This document shows positions 10,961-22,198 of a stretch of DNA of 64,000 bases, piece after piece. The notes under the pieces were generated by a model. It was given only the letters and a program-made list of their open reading frames with translations. It searched no databases and was not told where the DNA came from. The translations under genes were made by a program, and so were the position numbers. Origin of the DNA: Distichodus sexfasciatus (taxonomy: Eukaryota > Chordata > Actinopteri > Characiformes > Distichodontidae); the NCBI GenBank assembly GCA_032718565.1, contig JAVGVS010000390.1:222354-286353 (forward strand). The letters are read 5' to 3'. Position 1 is the first letter of the stretch, and the number at the start of each line of letters is the position of its first letter.

Positions 10961-11838
10961 GTACATTCTAACATTAGTCCCACCGCCTTCTTTCAACGCC
11001 ATAATACTGCCAAACTAAGAAACGTGCTGTCCTTTCAAGATGCAGAGAAATTGGTTCATGCGTTTATTACCTCCCGCCTCGATTACTGTAATGTCTTATT
11101 CTCCGCTTGTCCAAACAGGTCAGTAAATAAACTCCAGGCAGTCCAGAATGCAGCAGAGTCCTCACTAAAATTAAAAAATATGTTCATATCACCCCAATTC
11201 TATCTACACTCCACTGGCTGCCAGTTAAATTTCATGCTGAATATAAAATACTCCTCTTGATTTATAAAGCTCTAAATGGTCTTGCACCGCAGTATGTAAG
11301 TGACCTCATTTGCAACTACAGTCTGACTCGTACACTTTGATCGCAAGAATCAGGTCTTTTAGTAATACCCAGAATAAAGAACGTTACCTTGGGGGGAACA
11401 GCATTGGCTCATAAAGCACCACAATTGTAGAATAAACTTATTATTAGCGTTTGGAGCTCAGAAACAATCTCTGCTTTTAAGTTAAGGCTTAAGACCTACC
11501 TGTTTAGTCAGTCTTTGGATATTAAGACTGATTTGAAAGCGTCCCTTGGACTATATTTTACATATTTGACTCTGACTTTTATATTTTCACTTCTTTAAAG
11601 ATGATTAATTGACGATTAATCTTGAACTAATGTTTACTTGTGTATTAAATGTTAATGCACACGGTCGCCCGGAGAAGGATGGGGTCCCTTTCCGAGTCTT
11701 GGTTCCTCCTAGTAGAGGGAGTTTTTCCTTTCCACTGTTGCCTCAGGCTTGCTTGTTGGGGGTTTGGACCACATGTATGTAAAGCAATGACTGTTGTTAA
11801 GAGCGCTGTATAAATAAAACTGAATTGAATTAAATCTT
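10945..11838 (+). mobile_element. 3' end of an L2-like LINE
   Basis: Reading from 10975: AFFQRHNTAKLRNVLSFQDA, HAFITSRLDYCNVLFSACPN and KLQAVQNAAESS. This is the conserved region after the reverse transcriptase in L2-like fish LINEs. Frameshifted coding continues (LIYKALNGLAPQYVSDL). The 3' UTR (cggagaaggatggggtccct) ends in a gaattgaatt-type tail at 11838. The same 3' end is found reversed at 44261-44520. 5'-truncated, as is usual for LINE insertions. Confidence 0.75.
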
Positions 11839-11844
11839 ATAACT

Positions 11845-12110
11845 AGTTGTGCCACCCTTGGCAGCAAGAACTGCAATCAAGCGTTTGCAATAACTGGCAA
11901 TGAGTCTTGCACATCGCTGTGGAGGAATTTCAGCCCACTCTTCTTTGCAGATTTGTTTTAATTCAGCCACAATGGAGGGTTTTGGAGCATGAACTGCTTG
12001 TTTAAGGTCATGTTAAAACATCTCAATTGGATTTAAGTCTGGACTTTGACTAAACCTTAATTTAGGTTTTTTTTAAGCCATTCAGAAGTGGACTTCCTGC
12101 TGTGTTTTGG
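11845..12110 (-). mobile_element. Tc1/mariner fragment
   Basis: Blocks such as gaggaatttcagcccactct, atgaactgcttgtttaaggt and atttaagtctggactttgac are the antisense of a common fish Tc1 transposase region. Only about 260 bp remain; no frame is intact. Confidence 0.55.
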
Positions 12111-12159
12111 ATCACTTTTCAATATTCAATTGATTAGATATTTTTTTCAATTTCATAAT

Positions 12160-12677
12160 GTTATAGTGTAAACAATGGAAAAGAAGAAATATATTTATTA
12201 ACATTTATTCATTATAACATTAACATTTATTTATCAAAGAAATGTATTCTATATTCTGATGGATACCAAAAAAAGTGTTTCCATAATAGAATGTTAAGCC
12301 CTAGAATGCATAATAAAAACTCGGGAATAATAGACAATGTTCTTACTATTTCTAGCAGTTATGTCTACAGTTTCAGCACTTTTTATTTACATAAAGCTAA
12401 AAAAACTAAACATTTCTACAGGGCATCAGTTTTCATCAGAAATGTACTGTACCAGCATTCACACATCAAACCATGACAAATTTGAGTAGTGCAGGACGTC
12501 CTGAATACAACAACGCAACGCATTTATGGCTAACTTCTACTCACATGCTAGAATAAGCCTAAAAACAAAGGTATTGCCATTTTTGTGTTTTTAAAAAAGA
12601 ATTTATCCGATTACTGAATGAAAAAAATCAATAGAATACTCTATCACAAAGAGAATTGATAGTTGCAGCTCTAGATG
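12160..12677 (-). mobile_element. hAT family A copy
   Basis: Right end gatagttgcagctcta near 12675. The interior (ctcacatgctagaataagcc, ttcttactatttctagcagt) matches 17680-17850 and, reversed, 24620-24840. It is AT-rich and non-coding, and lies directly before the terminus of the transposase-like unit at about 12702. Confidence 0.6.
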
Positions 12678-12701
12678 GCATTCAATTTTGCAGTACTAGT
12701 A

Positions 12702-13944
12702 CACTCAAAAAATGATTCAGGGCTCCATTAAATGTTATATTATTAAAATGCATTTAATTTACTAAATTTTAATGTGATTCTTTTTTAACTTGTATGGTTG
12801 AATTATTATTGGCTTATTTCAAATGGTTTCTTGTGTTTGTTGAACAAACAAATTTAACTTGCTTAAAATCAACTTGAAAAGCTTATTAAATTGACAAAAT
12901 CAACATTTAGACCATGATTGCGCATGTGCAGATCTGTTGGCGCCATTTTGATATCCAGGATCGTTTTCTCTGGCGTTTCCAGCATTCTCGCACTTTCGGC
13001 CATCAGCACAACCACTGAACCACAATAGCCTTCAAATTGGTGAGTACCTTTTGTTTGCCATCTTTTATAAAGAGACTCATCCTCGCCCTTTTTGGTAACG
13101 TCGAGTTGTGTAAAATCGCCACAAAGGCCATTTGATGTGATTGTTTAAACTCACTGGTTATCACTGTTGTTCAACTCCATAATCCCACAATAGGATAAAG
13201 TAACTTTTAGGACTCGGAGTTTGTGGATTTATGATTTACACTTGGCATCATCTCCACTCATCACTTCTCCAAAACACTATTGTTTTTACTTTGTAGCTAA
13301 TTTGGGGTTGAATTAGTGTGTGTTTTATTTTTCTGGTTTGGTTTTAGGCTTTTTCATTCCGCCTTGTGCACGCACGCACAACTTCGTCTTCTATTGCCTC
13401 TCGCGACCGTCGGCTCTATCCTCTGTCCGCTTCATACCGCAACCTCGTGTGTTCATTTGCGTTCGAGTTTCATGCTCAAGCCGACCTCTTGCAAGCGAGC
13501 CGAGACAACCGAGCAATAACAATAGTCAGTCGAACCGGACTTTGGGATTTGGTACCCAGGCATCGTGCGTATAGTGCGAGTGCGCGCTTAACGTTCACTG
13601 AAGATAACATAAGTAGAGTTACTCCACGATGCTTTGGATAACGTTACAACAGCTTAATATATTCAGTAGTCTACTTAACTTTTTTTAACATTCACTATGA
13701 TTTTGAGCCATATTCAACTAACATTATTATTATTCCACTAAACGTTTCTTACAGTATTTGATGTTTGCTCTTGGTGTGGCCTGTTGACTGAGGATTTGAG
13801 GTAAGTACAGTTCTTCTAAAATGCACCAACAATTTTACTTAAGTTAATCTAGAATTCCTATTATAGTATTAATTTGTTGTGAATATTGGGTATTCATATA
13901 TCACTAACCAGTGTACTCTGCTTTTTTCCCCATGTGTTTGTCAG
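12702..13944 (+). promoter_or_regulatory. 5' region and two non-coding exons of the transposase-like gene
   Basis: Two exon-like pieces with consensus borders lead to the coding exon. The first ends at 13039 before gtgagt. The second, 13755-13800, follows ttcttacag and is followed by gtaagtacag. The coding exon starts at 13945 after tttgtcag. The stretch 13360-13530 is CpG-rich compared with its surroundings. The block begins at 12702 with cactcaaaaaatgattc, which resembles CACTA/EnSpm termini of fish. No TATA box is obvious. Exon calls rest on splice motifs only. Confidence 0.45.
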
Positions 13945-16603
13945 TCCATGTGGCACTGTAAAGAATGTGGTGGTGAGGTGTCTAAGAGATCAGAGCTTCT
14001 AAAACATTACAAACTAACACACAGTCATTTTGGGCATGGTTATCGCTTTAAGTGTGTTTATCCTGATTGTTCTTGTGTTTTTAAAAGTTGGAATTCACTT
14101 CTGACACACTTGTCTCATGGTCACACCAGCACTATAAAGCAGTCTGCACCTTTGCCATCATTTTCCTGTCATTTATGTAGCTGTAGTGAACTTGGAACAG
14201 AGCTTGATTATTTTATGCATATAAGTCATCATCTAAAAAACAAGGAAACAGTTACTTGTATGTTTAAAGGGTGTGAATATATGTAGCACTTTTAAGTCTC
14301 ACAAAAGTTGGAAACATAACCGACATTCATTGGCTGACTTCAAAGAAGGTGTTGTTCATGGTGTTGTAGCACAAACTTTTGAGACTGGGCATTTAGATTA
14401 TGATGATGATGATGATGATGAGTACTGGTGTGGTTGTCAGTCTGGCAGTAATGATATGGGTGCTTCAAAGGATCAGCAAGGAATTGTAGAAAAAAAAACT
14501 TGCTGCAGTACTATTAAAGCTTGAAAATGTTTTTCATGTGCCACGTTGTTGGAAGAACTTCAGTATTTATTGAGTACAGCATCTGTCAGTAGTACAAGAA
14601 ACATTATATATGGAACATTGGCTAATCACCACCTCACAGTTGACGGGTTGGTCACTGAAGAACTTGTGTGTGCTTTGTGCTTGACGGGCCCTGTCTATAA
14701 AGCAGTTGGTAAGGGTCGTCCTTTAGCAACTTCGTTTAAGCGAAAAAAATACTATAAGGATAATTTTAAAGTTGTGGATCCCATAGAATATATCTTGGAT
14801 GAGAAACAGAAAAGGTCACTGCAGTATGTTCCGCTGTTGAAGTTTTTGCAGCAGCTTTTAAGTATTAATTCTGTTCTTGACAAGGCTCTAAACACTCATC
14901 TTTCATCAAGAAATAGAGAGCAAACCACATATGAGTCATTCCGAGATGGTCTGTACTACAAGGGCAACAACTTCGTCTCAGAAGGTGAATGGAGAATATT
15001 GCTGACTTTGTATGTTGATGATTTTGAAGTGTGCAATCCACTTGGCACTTCTCGGAAAAACCACAAGATTTGTGCTGTCTATTGGAATCTCAGCAATTTA
15101 CCAGCAGGTTGTCATTCGTCATTATCAGCAATATATTTGGCACTACTTTGCAAAGCAGATGACGTGAAGACTTATGGCTATGAAAGAGTTTTACAACCAC
15201 TGCTGCGAGATCTTGTTACTTTGGAAAACGATGGTGTTTTCATTGCACAAGTTGGTGACTTTGTAAACGGGACAGTGCAATTAGTTGTAGCAGACAACTT
15301 GGGGCACATGGAATTCCAGGGTTCAGCGAAAGTTTTTCAGGAGGTTTTATCTGCCAGTTTTGTTTAGCTCAGAAATCGGAAATTCAGGAAAATGACGTGA
15401 GTTCAGGTGTGTTCACCATTTCGAAGCCAAAGTATGCATGAAATGCATGTCAGATCAGCACTACTCCATGCACAAACTTGCTGTGGTGTAAAGAAACAAT
15501 GTGCTTTGTCTGCACGTCTTTCTCATTTCACTGTCTGTACTGGTTACCCTCCAGACATTGCACATGATATATTTGAAGGAATTTTGCCTGTGGAGTTGGC
15601 ACATTGCCTCAGTGTGTTAATTTCAAAGAAATATTTCACTCTCGATAGTCTCAATGAGTCTATCCAGAAGTTTCCATACAAGTGGTCAGACAAGATTAAT
15701 AGGCCTCACGGTGTTCCTAGATCATTCATGTTAAACAAAACCACTGGAGGAAATGCTCATGAGAACTGGTGTCTGTTGCGGTCACTTCCATTTTTGGTTG
15801 AGCAATCTGTACCCCCTGGTGAGCCTCCATGGCAGGTTATTTTAGATCTGAAAGATATTGTAGAATTGGTAGTTGCACCTGTGCACACTATGGAATCGAT
15901 TGCATTTCTTAAAAGCAACATTTATGACCATAGGTGTAGGCTAAAAGAAGTCTTTACAGGTTTTAAAATGCTGCCAAAACATCATTTTGTGGAACATTAT
16001 CCACAGATGATTCAGCTCTTTGGCCCTTTGGTTGGAATGTGGACGCTACGATTTGAGGCAAAACATAGTTTTTTTAAGCTGGTGGTTCATCACACACGCT
16101 GCATTAAAAACGTACTGTTCTCACTGGCAGTGAAACATCAGTTAATGATGGCTTATCACTTGGAATCAGCAGCAGTAGAAAGTCCTGACTTGGCGGTCAC
16201 AGCTGTTTCGACAGTTGCTGTTCACATTTTGCATCAGCATGTTCAAAGAGCTGTTGCATTGAGAGACCCTGTTACTACTCATGTCCAGCTTACAAAAAAG
16301 GCATGTGTTCATGGAATGACATACAGGGAGGGAATGATTGTGGTTCATAGATTTGTTGATGGCTTGCCAGAATTTGCAGAAATTCTCCAGATGATTATTG
16401 TGGAGAAGAGCCTGTGTTTTATCATCAGAGAGTTATCTGCTTGGTATAGGGAGCACTTTAGGGCTTTTGAGTTACGCAACACATCGCAAGTGTCTCTCAT
16501 TCAGCAAGATGCCTTGGTAGATCAGTACCCGCTGGCAGATTACAAAGTCGGAAGTTGGAGAATGGTGACACTTAAAAGATTCATTGATGAGAGGTGTGCT
16601 TAA
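13945..16603 (+). pseudogene. C2H2-finger, CACTA-like transposase pseudogene
   Basis: A long coding exon that would give about 880 residues. The probable ATG is at 13948, just after a splice acceptor. Three N-terminal C2H2-type fingers are seen (CKECGGEVSKRSELLKHYKL with TH; a CVYPDC finger; a CHLC region and a CMFKGCEYM finger), then an acidic D-run. The body has DGLVTEELV, GRPLATSFKRKKYYKDNF, a CQFC pair in an alternate frame, and a long intact C-terminal frame (15407-16603) with GYPPDIAHDIFEGILPVEL, LPKHHFVEHYP, GMWTLRFEAKHSFFK and NVLFSLAVKHQ. The D..HD..EG and FEAKHSFFK motifs recall TNP2/CACTA-type transposases; I know similar multi-copy genes in fish but not their formal class. Frameshifts near 14281, 14490 (an A-run), 14555, 15310 and 15440 break it. 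Confidence 0.65.
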
Positions 16604-17064
16604 TTTTGTGCTTGTTTTAAGCTTGATTGCATGTTATATTATTGCATGTAAAGTCTAAAATAATAATTAACAATGGCTTTGTTCTGCTGTTCAAATTATT
16701 AGAATACAGGTGTCTATTAGTGTGCATCCTGTTCCAAAGTGGAAGTAGTTTGACGTTGGATGTATCCCTTTTTTAAATTTTAAAAGTGATTTTGAATGTT
16801 TGAAATTTTTGTTATTATCACTATAAAGGTATTGTTTATTACAATACTTACTTATTATTGTGCCCCCTACCTATAACTATTGAGATATGCCCTAATAGAA
16901 TGGGTCCAGTGATTCCGGACTCAAAAGCAGATGCAAATTGACAGCCACTAACCATTTTCTCTTAAATGTTTTACACTCAATCTACTACCTACTACTGAAT
17001 ATAAAATATTTGAGGTTTGTGACGTGTATGACAATAATTCTTTTGTTTAAAGTTTAGATTGAAG
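16604..17064. other. No gene; spacer between the two genes of the unit
   Basis: AT-rich spacer between the transposase-like stop and the hAT that precedes the SAMD3-like gene. Nothing coding or clearly regulatory is seen. The 8-bp hAT target duplicate gattgaag occupies 17057-17064. Confidence 0.5.
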
Positions 17065-17852
17065 TAGACCTGAAACGATTATTCGAATGACTCGAATAAT
17101 TCGATTACAAAAAATGGTCGAGGCAATTTTTCTAGAATCGAAGCTTCGTTTAAGTCATTTAAATGACTACAGCATGCGCTACTTGTGTTTCACACAGACG
17201 CTTATTAATGACGCACAATATTTTCAGTGGCGCGATCAAGGCGAGAATAGATCCCTCTGTATGTGAACGTATTTGTGAGAGATTTCGTGCACAAAAACAT
17301 AAGTAAATTCATGAAAACGCATAAATGACATTTTTTGCGATGTAAACACGCACGCTGTTTGTAAGCGCCATTACTCGCTAAAACGCTCAGTTTCCGTCAA
17401 AACATCCCCTTTATCGCAGACAAAACGCATTTTTAGCTGATAAATAACCACAACAACCAGCGTTCCACTCACAATACAGCCATTTATTAAGATTTTCCCA
17501 TCAATTTTTTTTCATAGTTCGTTCCGGAACGTGCTGAACCCTTTATTGTGACGCGGCTCTGAGGCGTGCGCAGGGGATTGTGGGAAATGCAGTTCTCTTC
17601 CAGAAATGCCAAAAGTAACTCATTTTATTGGCCAAATTGATTCAAAATGACCCTTGAACTTCATGTTTCTTCATTTTCAATTGAATACAACAACATAAAG
17701 CATATTTGACTAACTTCTACTCACAGTAGAATAAGCCTAATAACAAATGTACGGTCATTTTTATTTACATTTTTTTATCCGATTCCTCGATTAATCGATA
17801 AAATAATCGATAGATTACTCGATTACAAAAATAGTCGTTTGTTGCAGCCCTA
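17065..17852 (-). mobile_element. hAT family A element with perfect 8-bp TSD (788 bp)
   Basis: Termini tagacctgaaacgattattc (left) and, reversed at the right, tagggctgcaacaaacgact. The target-site duplication gattgaag is exact at 17057-17064 and 17853-17860. It is non-coding with cytosine-rich interior blocks shared with family A. The insertion ends 9 bases before the ATG of the SAMD3-like gene, so it now forms that gene's immediate 5' flank. Confidence 0.85.
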
Positions 17853-17861
17853 GATTGAAGA

Positions 17862-20745
17862 ATGGATCAGCATGTGAAACTGAGAATCATTGTAGAAGAT
17901 AATGACTTCCGAAGACTAGACCTCCCATTAGGAATGCCACAAATTGTGGCAGAGTTATCCACCATAATTTGCCAATCATTTGGAATTGAAAGAGAATTCA
18001 GAATTCACTACAGAGATGCTGACTTTGATGAATACATGAACCTTACATCAATGCAAGAAATACACAACAAAAGTACAGTCAAGTTAGTGTACATGCCAGT
18101 CATATTAGAGGAGAATCCCATCTATACCATCCAACTTTCTCCTATTGCAACTGAGTCTGAGGCAGCTAGCAGCCTAACCCCTCACAGTGTATCCTCCTCA
18201 TCCTCTGTAGACTCCGATGACACCATCATTTTTTCATGTTCAGATACTGCCCTGAGAACTCAGCCATGCCCCCGTGATTTTCCTCTGCCTTGCTTTTCAT
18301 ATGATGTAGAGATACAGCTTCAACGCGGAAATGAGGCCTTCAATGAAACCGGCACGCTGCTGAAGATACTCCAGGGCTCAAGTCTAACATCTTAGAAAAG
18401 TTAGCTGAACAGATATTCCATTATACAGCATATCCACAAGCTCACCACATTGAAGAGGTAGCAGAGACATTGATCAAAAAGTTCCCATGCCTGAAAGAAT
18501 CGTATGCCAGTGGTTACTATGCCTGGATGATTAGCCTGAAATACAAAATGGCCAACTACAGAACCAAAATGAGAAATATTGGCTGTCCAGAAGTCACGGT
18601 AAATGCACTGAAAAACAAGTCAGCTGGTGAATGCCTCCCAGCCAAAACTGTCAAGAAACCTAAAAAAGCTGAAGTAAATTATTGTCCCAGCCATCCTGCT
18701 GGAGAAACGGATGAAAGTTTAGAAAACCTAAGAATTGAGTTGTTAAATGATGTTCAAATGAGAAACAGTGCACCTTGCGTTAAAGCGAAGATGTCAAAAA
18801 CATTTTCCTACAGAAGAAAAGAAGTGGTTCAAGCAAGCCCACAGATTGAAGATTTAAAATTGAGGTGGCCTGCACTTTTCAAAGCTGATGAGGTAAGAAA
18901 AAAGTCTTGTTTTATTCATTGGGGTTGTCTTTCTTATCAGTGCAGTTAAACTGCTTCTCACAAGGCTGACACACAGGTGTTATTATATCAGCAGGTAAAG
19001 GTGATCCTTCTAGTTGATTTTTTTTTTGGTGTGAGACAGATCAGTGCTGAATTTCAGCGCATTACCACTGTTCCACTTGAAGCCAACTTCATGGCACAGT
19101 TGGATAGCCATGTACCGAAGCTGACACCTGTGTTCCAAAAGAACGGGGGTGTGATTGGACAGAAATTAGCTCAACATCTGTAAGTCTTAAAGCAGGTAAA
19201 TATGTGTAAGGAAAGATGAAATGTATAGTCACTTTGAAGGTCATAAGTAAAATCATTAGCCTACACGTTTTCCATACTAGTCTAGCTTCAGTAAGAAAAT
19301 TACTATTCACGCAAACGGCCTAGTTTTGTGGTTACCTGAAATCCTACACCATTACTTTGCTGGTTATCATTTGGTTGAGTTTTCTGATGTCTGTACATTG
19401 TAGATTTACATTATGTTCCATGTATGCTTGCTGTTATTGTTCCAAAAAATTAGAAAAATTAAAATTGTACAAATTATTTATTTTCATTTTTAAAATTGCA
19501 ACTCAAATGATTGCCTAATTTCTTTTTTCAAATTCATAGGCTACCAATGTCGACCTTAAGAGAACAACAGTCCTCAAGGCACTGTGTCTTTACCTAGGTG
19601 AAGCTGACCAATGTCTTATCAAGGAGTTACTGGTCAGTTAAGGTCAAATATTTTCTGTAAATAAGTTTTAAAAATACAAATTAAAAATCTGTTAAAAACC
19701 TTTCAAGACATTTTTGAATTTGCTGAACTTTTCAATATACTCTCACTAGCCACATTATTATTATATACCTGTCCAATTGCTTGTTATTACAAATATCAAC
19801 CAATCACAATGCAGCAGTTGAATGCATTTAGGCACGTAAACATTATCATGACCTCATATTAATTTTAAACCGGGCATCAGAAAGGGGAAGAAAGATGATC
19901 CAAGTAATTTAAATGTGGCATGTTTTTTGGTGCCAGACAGGCTGGTTTGATTCTACTGCAATGGATGACAACAGTTATCTATAGGGTTTAGAGATAATAG
20001 TCTGTATAGAGAAACTATACAGTAAGTGTCACTTCACTGCGCAAAAATGACTCACATGCTGAGTGGTTGCTCAGATGACTGTTGGTTTAAACTGTAGGAG
20101 TCAAAATAGCCCATCTGGCACCAAAGACTGTACCACATTCAAATTATAATTACTTGCTTGTTCAATGCTGGTTAAACTTCAACAGGCCATATTGGATAAT
20201 ACCTCATTGCATTGCCTTGCTGCATTGTGATATCTATAATAAGCGGGGAACAGGCGTGTGAAAAAAAAAAAGGAAAAAAGTATGTCAGTGTTCAGTATAT
20301 AATTGTTTCTGTAACGAAATTACAAAACTGGCAGCTTTCATCAACATCAATCAGAAATGGAAGGAAACTACACTCAGTGGTAGTGATTTATTTAATCACT
20401 AAAACAGATTTTAGCAGACAAACTACTTAACTTCTTAACAAATGTTCAGACTGTACCTTAATGCAAATTTACTGTATTTTTTGCAGTGATAACTTTCTGT
20501 TAAACTATGCAGAAATTACTAAAAGAGATGGCACTGAGATAGAATTTTTGTTGAAGGAGTAATCATTCTGGATAGCATTGGCTCTGTAACTGAGGCTTGT
20601 GCATTGATGCTGCAAAGGTCATCTCTGCTTACTAAACTTAGCTACCCAAGAGCTTCTGACACTACTATGAGTTCATCAAAGTCCTCCTGCAGTTGGATGG
20701 AGACAGGCTTTCACCCAAAGTCCATGCATTAAAGACAAATTATGG
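17862..20745 (+). pseudogene. SAMD3-like PB1-domain gene, 4 exons, decayed
   Basis: Resembles the multi-copy fish genes annotated as SAMD3-like; the cellular role is unknown to me. Exon 1 (17862-18892) starts MDQHVKLRIIVEDNDFRRLD and its first 75 residues look like a PB1 fold (FRIHYRDADFDEYMNLTS). A Ser-rich linker follows, then, after one frameshift near 18370, IFHYTAYPQAHHIEEVAETL and YYAWMISLKYKMANYRTKMR. Exon 2 is 19040-19179 (SAEFQRITTVPLEANFMAQL). Exon 3 is 19540-19632 (RTTVLKALCLYLGE). Exon 4, from 20487, is heavily frameshifted (GVIILDSIGSVTEACALM, LLQLDGDRLSPKVHALK). All borders are GT..AG. AATAAA signals at 20812 and 21241 could serve it. The same exon layout recurs at 46.8 kb. Confidence 0.65.
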
Positions 20746-21500
20746 GATTGTGGGATTGCTGGGAATTTTTTGGGTGGTTTTTGTTTATATTCATAAATAA
20801 GTCATTATTCAAATAAACTTGACATGGGAGTGTTAAGTCTCATCAGTTATTTTATTTTTCAGCTCAGATTTGTATATTACACCACATTCAGTTTTGTTAA
20901 GTGAAACTTTATTAGCGATTTGTTGCATTTCCAAGCTGATGGGGCATTTATATTTTCTTTCTCTATTGTAAATCTATAAACCTGAGTAGTAACAGCAGAC
21001 TACACTGTTCAACTTATTGGCCGCTTGATTTTTTGATGAGACCTGTTGTGGCTGTCAATTATTCAGTTTTGTTTTTGTATCATGTTTTCTAAGCCCATTA
21101 TTCCAACAGCTGAACTAAACATACAGTAATTTATTTGTAATTTTAAGTTTACGTGATGTTGATGTGCATTCAAGGACTGTTTGAAAATCCTGTGACTGTA
21201 CATTGAACTTACATTGTGCAATATACTTATTTGCAAAGATAATAAAGTTAAAAATAATGTTTTATTTTCCTTGTCTTTTTCATCTGTATACTGGGGTTGA
21301 CAATGTCTGAACTGATTAATATAGATTAATTTATTTGTGTTGAATTTAGTTGATATAAACATATTATTACACTTAAGTAGATAGAACATAGTTATATTTG
21401 AAATATAAATAAAATAATTAAAATGTTAACAATTTTTTTGTTTTATTATTACATAATATTTTTTGAGCACAAATACTTACACAAAATTTTATTTCAGTAA
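20746..21500 (+). promoter_or_regulatory. 3' flank with two polyadenylation signals
   Basis: AATAAA occurs at 20812-20817 and 21241-21246; the second is followed by a T/GT-rich stretch, as expected of a 3' processing site. Near 21457-21466 the sequence attttttgag is the inverse of the ctcaaaaaat at 12704-12713. It could mark the far terminus of a unit starting at 12702, but the match is short and A/T-biased. Confidence 0.35.
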
Positions 21501-21907
21501 ACCCAATATTTATATCTGTTCTTGAGAATAATTCGTGCAACCACTTGTCTTATCGCATTATTAAAATTCAACAAAACATTTTTCAGTGTATGCAGGACAC
21601 TGGAGCTGTGGTTGTCTGGTGTGTGTTATCATTCTGTCCAAATGGTCAGCAATTAAAAACAGTATTAAATTAAATGTAAAATCTATCCACAGTAACGATA
21701 ACATTCTATAAGCCGCAGAAAATGCTCATTTACCTTTTAAAAACTCTACAATAAGCCGTCCCCATGTTGTAGCCATAGCGTTACTGAATTTACCAATCTG
21801 AAGTATAAAAGCATCTACGTAATTTGCCACGCCTCGCAGGCCGTTGCAACTCTATGGTGACAGTATACATTTACTCCGTCTGGCTGGCAGTGACATGCGA
21901 CGTACAG

Positions 21908-22198
21908 TCAAAAGGCGTTAAAATGGGTTGACTGGCGTGGGCGACGGCGGTGAAACCAAAGAGGTAACAATTGACGGTTTTCACAAAGCGAAATCGCTTC
22001 CTCACCTATAAGCCTACCAGCAGCACGCAAGCAATGTCTTGCAATATCCAGTGATATGGGTGTGACAATTAATCCGACATCAAAAGCGACAGCAAAGCGG
22101 CCTGGGTTAATCGAGTTGTTGGCGGCGTCGATGGCGTTCAGTTTTTTTGGTTCACGCAGTTCTGATTTTGAAATTATCTGAAGAAGATAAACTGTCAT
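21908..22198 (-). CDS. Unrecognised 96-codon frame, possible exon
   Basis: A minus-strand frame in locally CpG-rich DNA that stands out from AT-rich surroundings. The translation (PGRFAVAFDVGLIVTPISLD and ARHCLRAAGRLI) is of balanced composition. A GTGAGG donor-like site follows GRLI, so the true exon may end there. No domain is recognised. It could be an orphan exon, an old gene fragment or chance. Confidence 0.25.
   Translation of the reverse strand: MTVYLLQIISKSELREPKKLNAIDAANNSINPGRFAVAFDVGLIVTPISLDIARHCLRAAGRLIGEEAISLCENRQLLPLWFHRRRPRQSTHFNAF

Noticed and set aside
10673..11260. 195-codon frame as one protein
   Set aside because: Its first 90 codons come from the promoter-like repeat and only the last part is LINE coding sequence; the frame is a chance fusion.
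13316..13641. Overlapping frames in three phases over a CpG-rich patch
   Set aside because: Three phases open at once is expected in GC-richer DNA; the stretch lies between two exon-like pieces and shows no domain.
14399..14420. (GAT)n run as a microsatellite
   Set aside because: It lies in the transposase-like coding exon and reads as an acidic Asp run, a normal part of such proteins.
12704..21466. Firm claim of terminal inverted repeats for the two-gene unit
   Set aside because: ctcaaaaaat/attttttgag is only 10 bases, A-rich and lacks matching target duplications, so it is kept as a hypothesis only.
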